This document shows, piece by piece, positions 25,520-34,764 of a DNA stretch of 64,000 nucleotides. The translations under genes and the position numbers were made by a program. How positions within the stretch are numbered: the first letter of the stretch is position 1; each line of letters opens with the position of its first letter. The notes below the pieces were generated by a model. That model had not been told where the DNA came from. It did not search any database and was given only the letters and a program-made list of their open reading frames with translations. The DNA comes from Pantoea sp. Cy-639. GTDB lineage: Bacteria > Pseudomonadota > Gammaproteobacteria > Pseudomonadales > Pseudomonadaceae. The stretch lies in contig NZ_VWXI01000019.1 in NCBI RefSeq assembly GCF_011752525.1, positions 1 to 64,000 on the forward strand. The letters run 5' to 3'.

Positions 25520-27019
25520 ATGAGCCACTCGAGCAGTATCGAGACCAATGGCGTCGAACAGATCCCCGACGATCAACGCGACGCCACCCCGCTGGACCTG
25601 TTCCGCCTGATCTTCGGCGGCGCCAACACTTTCGCCACCGCCGTGCTCGGCAGTTTCCCGGTGCTGTTCGGCCTGTCGTTCCAGGCCGGCGTCTGGGCGA
25701 TCCTGCTAGGGGTCGGCGTGGGCGCGCTGATCCTCGCGCCCATGGGCCTGTTCGGCGCGCTCAACGGCACCAACAACGCGGTATCGTCTGGTGCGCACTT
25801 CGGCGTGCACGGGCGCATCGTCGGCTCGTTCCTGTCGCTGCTCACCGCCGTGGCGTTCTTCTCGCTGTCGGTGTGGAGCTCGGGCGACGCCCTGGTCGGC
25901 GGCGCCAAGCGCCTGGTGGGCCTGGCGGAAAGCGACCTGACCCTGGGCCTGGCCTACGGCCTGTTCGCCGTGCTGGTGCTGGTGGTGTGCATCTTCGGCT
26001 TCCGCTTCATGCTGTGGGTCAACAAGATCGCGGTGTGGGCCTCGAGCCTGCTGTTCCTGCTCGGCATCCTCGCCTTCGCCGGGCCGTTCGACGCAAGCTT
26101 CGCCGGCAGCGTCAACCTCGGCCAGCCAGGTTTCTGGGCGGCCTTCGTCGGCGCGGCGATCCTGGCCATGAGCAACCCGGTGTCGTTCGGCGCCTTCCTC
26201 GGCGACTGGTCGCGCTACATCCCCCGCGCCACGCCGAAGTCACGGATCATGCTGGCGGTGATCGCCGCCCAGGGCGCGACGTTGATTCCATTCCTGTTCG
26301 GCCTGTGCACCGCCACCCTGGTGGCCATCCAGGCACCGGACTACATCGCGGCGAACAACTACGTCGGCGGCCTGCTGGCGATCTCGCCGGGCTGGTTCTT
26401 CCTGCCGGTGTGCCTGATCGCGGTGATCGGCGGCATGTCCACCGGCACCACGGCGCTCTATGGCACCGGCCTGGACATGTCCAGCGTGTTCCCGCGCCTG
26501 CTCAGCCGCGCCGCCGCCACCTTGCTGATCGGCGTACTGGCGATCGGCTTCATCTTCGTCGGCCGCTTCACCTTCAACCTGGTGCAGAGCGTGTCGACCT
26601 TCGCCGTGCTGATCATCACCTGCACCAGCCCGTGGATGGTGATCATGATCCTCGGCCTGATCACCCGCCGCGGCTTCTACCACGCCGACGACCTGCAAGT
26701 GTTCACCCGCGGCCAGCGCGGCGGCCACTACTGGTTCGAGCATGGCTGGAACTGGCGCGGCATGGGCGCCTGGATCCCCAGCGCCGCCATCGGCCTGTGC
26801 TTCGTCAACCTGCCGGGGCAGTTCGTCGGCCCACTGGGCGAACTGGCCGGCGGCATCGACCTGAGCCTGCCGGTGACCCTTGGCATCGCCGGTGTGCTGT
26901 ACCTGATCCTGCTCAACCTGTTCCCCGAACCTGCTGGAGTGTATGGCCCGCTGGGCCCGCGCTGGGTCCGTTGCGCCAGCACGCCCATCCAACCCGTGAC
27001 CACCGCCGAAATGGCCTGA
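25520..27019 (+). CDS. NCS1-family nucleobase/cytosine-type permease
   Basis: A 499-aa integral membrane protein with about 12 hydrophobic segments. The first helix region (LFGGANTFATAVLGSFPVLF from about residue 27) and the PVSFGAFLGDWSRYIP segment near 220-235 are typical of NCS1 transporters (CodB/PucI type). It would import a cyclic nitrogen compound with Na+ or H+. The operon partner aldehyde dehydrogenase suggests catabolism of the import. The exact substrate cannot be told from sequence. Confidence 0.85.
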   Translation: MSHSSSIETNGVEQIPDDQRDATPLDLFRLIFGGANTFATAVLGSFPVLFGLSFQAGVWAILLGVGVGALILAPMGLFGALNGTNNAVSSGAHFGVHGRIVGSFLSLLTAVAFFSLSVWSSGDALVGGAKRLVGLAESDLTLGLAYGLFAVLVLVVCIFGFRFMLWVNKIAVWASSLLFLLGILAFAGPFDASFAGSVNLGQPGFWAAFVGAAILAMSNPVSFGAFLGDWSRYIPRATPKSRIMLAVIAAQGATLIPFLFGLCTATLVAIQAPDYIAANNYVGGLLAISPGWFFLPVCLIAVIGGMSTGTTALYGTGLDMSSVFPRLLSRAAATLLIGVLAIGFIFVGRFTFNLVQSVSTFAVLIITCTSPWMVIMILGLITRRGFYHADDLQVFTRGQRGGHYWFEHGWNWRGMGAWIPSAAIGLCFVNLPGQFVGPLGELAGGIDLSLPVTLGIAGVLYLILLNLFPEPAGVYGPLGPRWVRCASTPIQPVTTAEMA

Positions 27020-27032
27020 CTGGAACCTGCTC

Positions 27033-28463
27033 ATGACCACTGCTCACTACATCGACGGCCGCTGGGTCGAAGGCCAGGGCAACGACTGCATCGTTGTCCA
27101 CAACCCTGCCGACGGCCGGCCATTCGCCGAGTTGCTGGCCGCCAGCACCGTCCAGGTCGACCAGGCCGTGGCCACGGCCCGTCGCGCCCTGCCGTCCTGG
27201 GCCCGTGTCTCGCCCGGCACTCGGGCCGCTTACCTGCGCGGATTCGCCGAACAGCTCGGCCAGCGCCGCGACGCACTGATCGCCCTGCAGATGCGCAACA
27301 ACGGCAAGCCGCGCCACGAGGCCGAGATCGACCTGGACGACGCCATCGCCACCTTCGCCTACTACGCCGAACTGGCCGAGCAGTTGCCGGCCCAGAACCG
27401 CGACGTGCCCCTGGCCGTGCCAGGCTTCACTGCCCGGACCCGCCTGGAGCCGGTGGGCGTGGTCGGCCTGATCGTACCGTGGAACTTCCCGCTGGTGACC
27501 AGTGCCTGGAAACTCGCCCCGGCCCTGGCCGCCGGCTGCACGGTGGTGCTCAAGCCCTCGGAAGTGACCCCGCTGATCGAGCAGGCCTACGGCCAGATCG
27601 CCGATACCCTCGGCCTGCCGGCCGGGGTGCTGAACATCGTCAACGGCAAGGCCGAGACCGGCGCTGCGCTGAGCAATCACAACGGCCTGGACAAGCTGTC
27701 GTTCACCGGCAGCAACAACGTCGGCAGCCAGGTGATGCGCAGCGCCTCGACACTGTGCCGGCCGGTGACCCTGGAACTGGGCGGCAAGTCGGCGATCGTG
27801 GTATTCGACGACTGCGACCCGGACCAGGCGGTGGAGTGGATCGTCGCCGGTATCACCTGGAACGCCGGGCAGATGTGCTCGGCCACCTCGCGCCTGCTGG
27901 TGCAGGACGGCATTGCCGACGCACTGCTGCCGCGCCTGCAGGTGGCCTTGGAAAAGCTGCGGGTGGGCAGCCCGCTGACCGAGGACGTCGACATGGGGCC
28001 GCTGACCAGCCAGGCGCAATGGTTGAAAGTCGCCAGCTACTTCGCCACGGCCCGTGAGGAAGGCTTGCAGTGCCTGACCGGCGGCAAGGCCCTGGACCGC
28101 GATGGCTGGTTCGTCAACCCGACGCTGTATGCCGATGTACCGAAGGACAGCCGCCTGTGGAGCGAGGAAATCTTCGGCCCGGTGCTGTGCGCGCGTCGCT
28201 TCGCCAGCGAGGCAGAGGCCATTGCCGAGGCCAACGACAGTCGCTTCGGGCTGGTCGCCACGGTCTGCTCCGCCGATCTGGAGCGCGCCGAGCGCGTGGC
28301 TGATGCGCTGGAAGTCGGGCATGTGTGGATCAACTCGGTGCAGGCGGTGTTCGTCGAGACCTCGTGGGGCGGGACCAAGGGCAGCGGGATCGGGCGGGAA
28401 CTTGGGCCCTGGGGGTTGGCGGGGTATCAGTCGGTGAAGCATGTGACGCGGTGTCTGGGGTGA
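27033..28463 (+). CDS. NAD(P)-dependent aldehyde dehydrogenase
   Basis: A 476-aa ALDH superfamily protein. Active site: Asn151 in PWNFPL, Lys174 in KPSE, Glu248 in LELGGKS and the nucleophile Cys282 in GQMCSA; all four are present. The cofactor region FTGSNNVG is near 224-231. The sequence most resembles betaine- or aminobutyraldehyde-type ALDHs, but the substrate is uncertain. It starts 13 bp after the permease stop, so they are co-transcribed, and it ends before a REP inverted repeat. Confidence 0.92.
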   Translation: MTTAHYIDGRWVEGQGNDCIVVHNPADGRPFAELLAASTVQVDQAVATARRALPSWARVSPGTRAAYLRGFAEQLGQRRDALIALQMRNNGKPRHEAEIDLDDAIATFAYYAELAEQLPAQNRDVPLAVPGFTARTRLEPVGVVGLIVPWNFPLVTSAWKLAPALAAGCTVVLKPSEVTPLIEQAYGQIADTLGLPAGVLNIVNGKAETGAALSNHNGLDKLSFTGSNNVGSQVMRSASTLCRPVTLELGGKSAIVVFDDCDPDQAVEWIVAGITWNAGQMCSATSRLLVQDGIADALLPRLQVALEKLRVGSPLTEDVDMGPLTSQAQWLKVASYFATAREEGLQCLTGGKALDRDGWFVNPTLYADVPKDSRLWSEEIFGPVLCARRFASEAEAIAEANDSRFGLVATVCSADLERAERVADALEVGHVWINSVQAVFVETSWGGTKGSGIGRELGPWGLAGYQSVKHVTRCLG

Positions 28464-28540
28464 TTGGGGATCATTCCTTTCGCCGCTCTCGGGGGGGGCT
28501 GGTAGGGGTTCGCCGAGGCTTTTGCAGTGCCTGTGGGATC

Positions 28541-28770
28541 GAGCGCCGCCCGCGCGGCGCATCGCTGGCTGGCGCCAGCTCCCACATTTGTTTCGGGCCA
28601 GTCTCTTCTGTGCCATCACCTGGTCCGCCTTGTTGGCTCGACGAAACAGATGTGGGGGCTGATGCCAGCCAGCGAAGCGATTTCGACTGTGGGAGCTGGC
28701 GCCAGCCAGCGAGGCGATTTCGGCTGTGGGAGCTGGCGCCAGCCAGCGAGGCGCCGCGCGGGCGGCGCTC
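28541..28770. repeat. Large REP-derived inverted repeat between convergent genes
   Basis: Arms 28541-28586 and 28725-28770 are inverted repeats identical at 45 of 46 positions, separated by 138 bp. Inside the right half is a 30-bp direct repeat (28687-28716 and 28724-28753, period 37). The core element GAGCTGGCGCCAGCCAGCGA recurs in both orientations. It lies between the ALDH and channel stops, so it can form a long hairpin in either RNA. It fits the REPIN class in Pseudomonas. Confidence 0.88.
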
Positions 28771-28819
28771 GGTCTCACAGCCGCTGAAAGAGCCTGCCTA
28801 TCCAATGAGTTGCCTGGCA

Positions 28820-31219
28820 CTATGCCGGCTCGCCAGGCCTCCCACTCTCCTGCAACAACACCATGCTCTGCGGCGACGACAGCGCGATACCCTCATCACG
28901 CAAGCGGCCAAGGATAGTGAACAGCAGGTCGCTACGGGTACTCGACACCTGCCGTGGCGAACCCACATAGCCACTCACGCCGATCACCATGCCACTGGCG
29001 GTCAGGTCCTTGAAACTCACGGAACTGGCCGGCGCATCGAGGATGTTGTCGTGTTCCTTGTACGCCGCCAACAGCACCTCGCGCACTCGGCTGGCATCGG
29101 TCTCCAGGGGCAGGGTCAGGGTGATGCCAACCACGCCCAGGGCGTTGGCCATGGTCACGTTGCGCACATTCTGGGAGATGAACTGCGAATTCGGCACGAT
29201 CACCGTCGAGCGGTCGGACATCTGGATTTCGGTAGCCCGTACGTTGATTCGCCGGATATCCCCCTCGACCCCGGCCAGGCTGACCCAGTCGCCAACCTTG
29301 ACCGGACGCTCGGTGAGCAGGATCAAGCCGGAAATGAAGTTCTGCACGATCTGCTGCAGGCCGAAACCGATACCCACCGACAGCGCACTGACCACCCAGG
29401 TCAGGCTGGTCAGGTTGATGTGCAGGGTCGACATCACCAGCATGGCCAGGAATATGAACCCGAGGTAACCGACCAGGGTCACCAGCGAGGCGCGCATGCC
29501 GGCATCCATGTCGGTCTCCGGCAGCAGGCGCTCGCTCAGCCAGCGCTTGACCACTCGGATGGCGAACCAGCCACCGATGAACATCGCCACCGCCACGAGG
29601 ATGTCCTGGGGCACGATATTGAGGTTGCCGAGTACCTTGCCGCCACTGCCGTCCCAGTCCGCCAGGCTCAGCAGCAGCTCGCCCGGGCTGGTGCCCGACG
29701 GCATGAAGATCAGCAGCGCGGCGCCGAACAGCAACAGGGTGCGGCCGATGCCGGCGAGGATGGTGCTGGCCTGCGCCTGGTGGCGCTGCTGCAGGCCCAA
29801 GGCCGAGGCCAGTGCCAGGCCACCGGGCTGGCGCGGCGACAGCAGGGTCTCGCAGAGATCGCCGAAGAAGGTGACCAGCAGGTAGGCGCAGGTGATGACC
29901 ATGCTCACCCACAGCAGCTTGGCGGTGAGGAAGTAGGACAAGGTGAGATAGCCCGCAAGCAGCGTCAGCAGGATCAGCCCCACCCACACCACGATCACGA
30001 ACGGAATCAGGCCGGCCAGCCCCCCGGGGCGCTCCAGCTCATGCTTGCGCAGGGTACGGCGATAGCGCACCAGCGCAGCGACGAACAGCAGCGACACCAC
30101 CAGGGCGATCACGCCGTTGGTGGCCAGGGTCAGCGCCAGGCTGGTGCCGATCACGCTGTTGATACGCTCCTGGGTCAGCAGCACCATCAGCACCAGCGCC
30201 AGCGCCTTGGGGAACCAGCCCAGGGCGCTGGCAACTTCATCAGGAATGGCCGGCAGGCGCCAGGACGGGCGCTGCAGCATCAGCATCGCGCGGCCCAGCC
30301 CAGAAATGAAGGCACTGAGCACCACCAGGGCCAGTACATGGTTGGTCAGGCTGGCGATGTCCGAGCCCAGTTCGGCGGTACTCTCCAACCCCAGGCGTAC
30401 CAGCGACACGGAACCGGCAATGGTGCCCAGGGTGGCCAGGCTGACGCTCAGGGCCAGAGCGCTGCGGCGCAGCCGGCCCTCGGGTAGCCAGCGCACCATG
30501 GCATCGGCAAGCAGGCGTTCGAGCACGCGCCGTACCAGGGTCCAGACCAGCACCGCGGCTACCAGGGCAGTGAGGAACCACCAACGGTGCTCGGCGCCGA
30601 GGGCACTGGACAGTGCAGCCGACGCCTCGCGGCGCAACTCGCTCAGACGCGCCACGTCTTCGTCGGTGGGGCGGATCAGGCTCGACCAGAACGCAGGGCT
30701 CAACGGACTGGCAGCACGGCTGGTGATCTGCGAGTTGAACAGGCTGCGGCGCAGGTTGACGATTTGCGTGGACAGATCGCGAGCCGATTGAGTCAGCTCG
30801 GCCGCCTCCTTCTGCTCGGCGAGCACCGTGTTCTTTTCATCGCTGAGCTGCTGACGCTGGCGCGTCAGGCTTTCGGCCTCGTCCGGCTGCACCGGGCCGA
30901 ACACCTTGAGCTGATCGTCCAGCCGTTCGACATCGGCGGCGCGCTGGGTCGCCAGCACATCGGCCTGGCGCTGCACCTGCAGAGCCGACTGACGCAGTTG
31001 CGCGAGCAGGTCGTCATTGGCATTGGCGGTAACGCCCTGGCGGATCTGGTCGAGATGCGCGCTCAACTGCTCCAGGCTGGCGTCTTCATCCAGCACCTGT
31101 TGCTCGGCCACCGCCAGACGCGATACCGGCGCGACAGGCGCAGCCCAGGCCGGTACGGCCACCCACAGCAACAGGGCCAGAATCCCCGCGTAAAATCGGT
31201 CAAGGCTGACACGCCTCAT
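28820..31219 (-). CDS. MscS-family mechanosensitive channel with large N-terminal domain (MscK/DUF3772 type)
   Basis: A 799-aa inner-membrane protein. It has a signal peptide (residues 1-26), a long periplasmic coiled-coil region (about 35-190; DUF3772-like), then about ten transmembrane segments and a C-terminal MscS core. The pore-helix-containing VGIGFGLQQIVQNFISGLIL lies near 590-610, and the MscS beta domain PVKVGDWVSLAGVEGDIRRI follows. It opens under hypo-osmotic stress to release solutes. The gene stands alone, convergent with the ALDH gene across a REP repeat. Confidence 0.92.
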   Translation of the reverse strand: MRRVSLDRFYAGILALLLWVAVPAWAAPVAPVSRLAVAEQQVLDEDASLEQLSAHLDQIRQGVTANANDDLLAQLRQSALQVQRQADVLATQRAADVERLDDQLKVFGPVQPDEAESLTRQRQQLSDEKNTVLAEQKEAAELTQSARDLSTQIVNLRRSLFNSQITSRAASPLSPAFWSSLIRPTDEDVARLSELRREASAALSSALGAEHRWWFLTALVAAVLVWTLVRRVLERLLADAMVRWLPEGRLRRSALALSVSLATLGTIAGSVSLVRLGLESTAELGSDIASLTNHVLALVVLSAFISGLGRAMLMLQRPSWRLPAIPDEVASALGWFPKALALVLMVLLTQERINSVIGTSLALTLATNGVIALVVSLLFVAALVRYRRTLRKHELERPGGLAGLIPFVIVVWVGLILLTLLAGYLTLSYFLTAKLLWVSMVITCAYLLVTFFGDLCETLLSPRQPGGLALASALGLQQRHQAQASTILAGIGRTLLLFGAALLIFMPSGTSPGELLLSLADWDGSGGKVLGNLNIVPQDILVAVAMFIGGWFAIRVVKRWLSERLLPETDMDAGMRASLVTLVGYLGFIFLAMLVMSTLHINLTSLTWVVSALSVGIGFGLQQIVQNFISGLILLTERPVKVGDWVSLAGVEGDIRRINVRATEIQMSDRSTVIVPNSQFISQNVRNVTMANALGVVGITLTLPLETDASRVREVLLAAYKEHDNILDAPASSVSFKDLTASGMVIGVSGYVGSPRQVSSTRSDLLFTILGRLRDEGIALSSPQSMVLLQESGRPGEPA

Positions 31220-31273
31220 CGAATGTTCCTCTATACAACTCGACAGGGCGGAAATTCTACGCGTTCCTCGACG

Positions 31274-32329
31274 TCAGGAGGGCGCCGTTTCTCGGGCCAG
31301 CAACTGGCGCTTGCGCTCCACGCCCCAGCGGTAACCGCTGAGATCACCGTCGCGACGTACCACCCGGTGGCAGGGGATGGCCACCGCCAGGCTGTTGGCC
31401 GCGCAGGCCTGGGCCACGGCGCGCACGGCCCTGGGCGCGCCGATGCGCTCGGCGATGTCGGTGTAGCTGACCCGGCTGCCGGCCGGCACTTCGCGCAAGG
31501 CCTGCCAGACCCGCTCCTGGAACGCCGTGCCCTGCACATCCAGCGGCAACGCCAGGCCCAGCGCCGGGGCCTCGACGAAACCGATCACCTCGGCGACCAG
31601 GCGTTCGAAACCGGCGTCACCGCCGATCAGGTGGGCCTTGGGGAATTTGTCCTGCAAGTCCTGCAACAACGGCTCGGGCTCGTCGCCCAGCAGGATGGCG
31701 CAGATGCCTCGTTCGCTCTGCGCCACCAGGATTGCCCCCAGCGAACATTGGGCCAGAGCGAAGCGGATGGTCGCCCCCTGGCCTCCGGCGCGGTACTCCC
31801 GCGGACGCATGCCCAGGCGCGCATCAGCGCTCTCGTAGAAACGGCTGTTGGAGTTGTAGCCCGCCTCGTAGATCGCCTCGGTAACGCTGGTGCCGGTATC
31901 CAACTGCTCACGCAGGCGCCGGGCACGATAGGCCGAGGCATAGGCCTTGGGCGTGAGGCCGGTCTCGGCCTTGAACAGGCGATGCAGGTGGAACGGGCTG
32001 ACATTCAGCTCGGCGCCCAGTTGGTCGAGGTTTGCCACACTGTCACTGGCCTCGATCAGGCGACAGGCACGGGCCACCAGCTCGATGCGCCGAGTGCCCT
32101 GTCTGGCCCCGCAACGCTTGCAGGCGCGATAACCGGCCGCTTCGGCAGCGGCGCTATCGCTGAAGAATTCGACGTTCTCGCGCTTGGCCAGGCGCGACGT
32201 ACAGGCGGGCTGACAGTACACGCCGGTGGTGCGCACGGCATAGACGAAATGGCCAGTGGCGGCCTGGTCGCGAGCCTGCACGGCGTGCCAGCGCTCGGCG
32301 TCGGTGGTGTAGTTCGGGGCGGTGTTCAT
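31274..32329 (-). CDS. ada: Bifunctional Ada: methylphosphotriester sensor, AraC regulator and O6-methylguanine methyltransferase
   Basis: A 351-aa protein with three parts. Residues 1-75 form the Zn site (Cys39, Cys43 and the later CKRC pair near 70-73), where Cys39 repairs methylphosphotriesters. Residues 80-175 are the AraC-type HTH (SDSVANLDQLGAELNVSPFH). Residues 180-351 are the AGT domain with active-site PCHR (AIPCHRVV) near 320. It switches on alkylation-repair genes, including itself. It is followed by the AlkA-like glycosylase in the same direction. Confidence 0.95.
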   Translation of the reverse strand: MNTAPNYTTDAERWHAVQARDQAATGHFVYAVRTTGVYCQPACTSRLAKRENVEFFSDSAAAEAAGYRACKRCGARQGTRRIELVARACRLIEASDSVANLDQLGAELNVSPFHLHRLFKAETGLTPKAYASAYRARRLREQLDTGTSVTEAIYEAGYNSNSRFYESADARLGMRPREYRAGGQGATIRFALAQCSLGAILVAQSERGICAILLGDEPEPLLQDLQDKFPKAHLIGGDAGFERLVAEVIGFVEAPALGLALPLDVQGTAFQERVWQALREVPAGSRVSYTDIAERIGAPRAVRAVAQACAANSLAVAIPCHRVVRRDGDLSGYRWGVERKRQLLARETAPS

Positions 32330-32403
32330 GGGCCTCTCCTGAAGTTCGCTGTGATCAGCCTGGCAGGGCTGGCGCCGTGCAGAACTCCGAATCTTGCGTT
32401 GTT

Positions 32404-32450
32404 TTCAACGACCTCATCGCGGGGCAAGCCCGCTTCCACGAATGCCCCGG
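32404..32450. repeat. REP element
   Basis: TCGCGGGGCAAGCCCGCTTCC (from 32413) is the Pseudomonas REP core, a single arm with a partial complement ending near 32450. It lies between ada and the glycosylase gene. Confidence 0.65.
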
Positions 32451-32462
32451 TATCAGGGGCTG

Positions 32463-33089
32463 TCACGCCCGCCACAGATACCAGGCAGCCACCGTCCGGT
32501 AGGGGCTCCAGGCCATCCCCAGCGTGCGCATCTGTCCGGGTGTCGGGGCTTTATCCAGCCCTTTGAGGCGTCGATAGCCTTCACGTACGCCAAAATCATC
32601 CACCGGCAGGATATCCGAACGTTCAAGGCTGTAGATCAACAGCATCTCCACCGTCCAGCGCCCTACCCCGCGCAAGGCCACCAGCCGCGCCACCAACGCT
32701 TCGTCGTCCAGCGCCAGGGCCTGCGCTCGGCTGGGCACGCTGCCTTCGAGGGTGGCCTGGGCGATACCGTACAACGTTGTTGTCTTGCTTGCGGAAAACC
32801 CACAGGCGCGCATCGTTTCCGGCGTTATCGCCAGCAACTGTGCTGGCGTGGGAAATGCCGCCCCGGGAAACAACGCCAGCAACCGGCCGAGAATCGCCTC
32901 GGCCGCCCGGGCATGCAGCTGCTGGTAGGCAATCGCCCGCACCAGGGCCTCGTAGGGCTCTCGCTCCGGCGTGGCACGGTGCAGGCAGGGACCAGTCGCG
33001 GCGATGTGCCGCGCCCAGTCAGGGTCCTGAGCACCGAGATGCTCGCAGGCATCGGCAAAGGCGTCGGGCGAGAGGTCGGCAAGGATCAT
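32463..33089 (-). CDS. DNA-3-methyladenine glycosylase, AlkA family
   Basis: A 208-aa helix-hairpin-helix glycosylase (short AlkA type without the N-terminal extension). The HhH motif LVALRGVGRWTVEML is at about residues 136-150 and the catalytic Asp at 164/165 in LPVDDFG. It excises 3-alkylated purines from DNA. It sits 133 bp upstream-side of ada in the same direction (its stop precedes ada's end in reading), so both probably belong to the adaptive alkylation response; the REP between them may tune the ratio. Confidence 0.9.
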   Translation of the reverse strand: MILADLSPDAFADACEHLGAQDPDWARHIAATGPCLHRATPEREPYEALVRAIAYQQLHARAAEAILGRLLALFPGAAFPTPAQLLAITPETMRACGFSASKTTTLYGIAQATLEGSVPSRAQALALDDEALVARLVALRGVGRWTVEMLLIYSLERSDILPVDDFGVREGYRRLKGLDKAPTPGQMRTLGMAWSPYRTVAAWYLWRA

Positions 33090-33168
33090 CGGCGGGGCTC
33101 GGAGGCGATACAGCCTTCCATCCTAGACCAGCCGTCGACCGGCGAAACCCCGAATCTTGCGCCGACCG

Positions 33169-34326
33169 TCAGTCGGCCACCGCGCGCAACTGTCCGGCCC
33201 GGCGGTATGCCTGGCGGGCGAAGCAGACGAACAACCCGGCCATCAGCGCCAGCGCCATCGGCAGGCCATGGGGCGCCACGTTCATCGCCGCGCCGCTGAG
33301 CAGCGGCCCGACCAGGCTACCGACACCCCACAGCAGGCCGACGCTGGCGTTGGCGGTGACCAGGTCCTGCCCCTTGAAGCGCTGGCCGATCAGCACCAGC
33401 GCCAGGGTATAGATGCCACCAGCCACCGCGCCCAGCACGACCAGCAGTGGCCACAGCAGCCAGGTCATCTGCAACAGCCAGGGCAAGGCAATACCGATGG
33501 CCATCGCCACCAGGCCACAGACCAGGTGCAACCCGGTACGCTCGACCCGGTCGGCGAGCCAGCCCAGGGGCAGCTGGAAAAGCATGTCGCCGGCGAACAC
33601 CACGGTGACCATCAGTGCCGCCACCCCCACGGCGAAACCATGGCTGGTGGCATAGACCGGCAGCAGCGACAACACCACCGCATCGAAGAACGAGAAGAAC
33701 AACACCGCCACGCACAGTGCCGGTGCCACGCGGAAGAAACCGGCCAGACCGAAGCTCTTGGCGTCCTCTTCATGCGCGACATGGTCGTTCGGCACGGTGA
33801 ACAGGATGCACAGCAGGGCCAGGCCGTAGCAGGCGGTGACCACGCCGGTCAGCCATGGGCTGTCGGCGCCGAGCAGCGCCAGCAAGGCCGGGCCGAGCAC
33901 CTGGAAACCGGTGAAGCTGGTGGCGTACAAGGCCATGATCTTGCCGCGGTTATGCTCCGGGCACAGCTCGTTGACCCACGATTCGCCGAGGATGATCGCG
34001 ATGCCCATGCCGATGCCAAGGCCCAGGCGCAGCAGGGCCAGCCACAGCATCGAGTCGAACGCCCACTCCAGCAAGGCGATGCTCAGGGTGCACAGGCTGA
34101 AGCTGAGCAGGTAGATGACCCGGCGGGTCAGGTGGCGACAGCAGGCATCGACCATGAACGCCGAAAGCATCATCCCCGCAGCCGGAATCGCCGAGATGAC
34201 GCCGATTTCCAAGGTGCCCGCGCCTGCTTCATGCAGACGCAACGACACCAGCGGCAGGCTCGCCCCGAGGCTGAAACCCACCACCGAAACGGCGAACAGC
34301 AGGCCCACCAGCAAACGCATGTTCAT
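33169..34326 (-). CDS. MFS transporter, sugar/drug efflux type
   Basis: A 385-aa 12-helix MFS protein. The ATG at 34326 is taken because GGAG lies six bases upstream; a longer in-frame start has none. Helix 1 is LLVGLLFAVSVVGFSLGASL; a motif-A-like RHLTRRVIYL lies near residue 65, and the loop-rich centre contains NDHVAHEED near 205. Family members include YcaD/YfcJ types. Substrate unknown. A strong sigma70-like promoter lies about 300 bp upstream (34631-34659) with a 47-codon ORF in between. Confidence 0.85.
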   Translation of the reverse strand: MNMRLLVGLLFAVSVVGFSLGASLPLVSLRLHEAGAGTLEIGVISAIPAAGMMLSAFMVDACCRHLTRRVIYLLSFSLCTLSIALLEWAFDSMLWLALLRLGLGIGMGIAIILGESWVNELCPEHNRGKIMALYATSFTGFQVLGPALLALLGADSPWLTGVVTACYGLALLCILFTVPNDHVAHEEDAKSFGLAGFFRVAPALCVAVLFFSFFDAVVLSLLPVYATSHGFAVGVAALMVTVVFAGDMLFQLPLGWLADRVERTGLHLVCGLVAMAIGIALPWLLQMTWLLWPLLVVLGAVAGGIYTLALVLIGQRFKGQDLVTANASVGLLWGVGSLVGPLLSGAAMNVAPHGLPMALALMAGLFVCFARQAYRRAGQLRAVAD

Positions 34327-34451
34327 GTACCACTCCTTGCAAGCCGGCGTACGGGGGCTCTGGCCCTGGCCGACGGGAAAATCCACTGAAAGATGATCGA
34401 ACGCAGGCGCCCGCGCTCACGCCGCGAAGGCGCAGGAAGCAGGGACGCGAA

Positions 34452-34595
34452 TCAGTTCAGGGCAAGGTGTGGCGAGAAGGTGAAGGCGAACAGCACGCTG
34501 CGCCGACGCTTGAGCACCGTGTCGCTCGGCCATGCGCGGCGCGCTGTCGGGGCGACAGGCTGGCGAGGGGAGCGGTAGACATCGGTACGGCGCAT
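34452..34595 (-). CDS. 47-codon ORF in the leader of the MFS transcript
   Basis: ATG at 34595 to TGA at 34452, starting about 30 nt after the predicted transcription start. The product (MRRTDVYRSPRQPVAPTARR at the start, ending LFAFTFSPHLALN) is very basic, with a hydrophobic C-terminal end. The ribosome-binding site is weak and I recognise no family. It may be a leader peptide, a small membrane-active protein or chance. Confidence 0.3.
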   Translation of the reverse strand: MRRTDVYRSPRQPVAPTARRAWPSDTVLKRRRSVLFAFTFSPHLALN

Positions 34596-34630
34596 CACGT
34601 GAACTACGCAGGTCGAAGAATGGAGGCGGC

Positions 34631-34659
34631 ACTCTAGGTCAGGGGGGACGTTACGTCAA
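34631..34659 (-). promoter_or_regulatory. Sigma70 promoter for the MFS transcript
   Basis: Read on the minus strand: TTGACG (34659-34654), 17-bp spacer, TAGAGT (34636-34631). The predicted start is near 34624, about 300 nt before the MFS start codon, giving a long leader with a 47-codon ORF (34452-34595). The gap 34327-34764 otherwise holds only this and a REP at 34659-34713. Confidence 0.55.
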
Positions 34660-34713
34660 TCGCGGGGCCAGCCCGCTCCCACGTGACCTGCTGCAGGACC
34701 TTGTGGGAACGAG
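34659..34713. repeat. REP-type inverted repeat between two MFS genes
   Basis: TCGCGGGGCCAGCCCGCTCCCAC is followed by CTTGTGGGAACGAGCCTG on the opposite arm. It is a degenerate REPIN lying between the stop side of one MFS gene (34765) and the promoter of the other. Confidence 0.6.
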
Positions 34714-34764
34714 CCTGGTACAGGCTGCATGGGAACTGGCCCGGTACAGCCTGCGTGGTGCCGC

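Noticed and set aside
28325..30487. A 720-codon plus-strand open frame over the channel gene and REP repeat
   Set aside because: Composition is dominated by Gln/His/Gly/Arg, it spans the REP inverted repeat, and the minus-strand gene encodes a good MscS protein.
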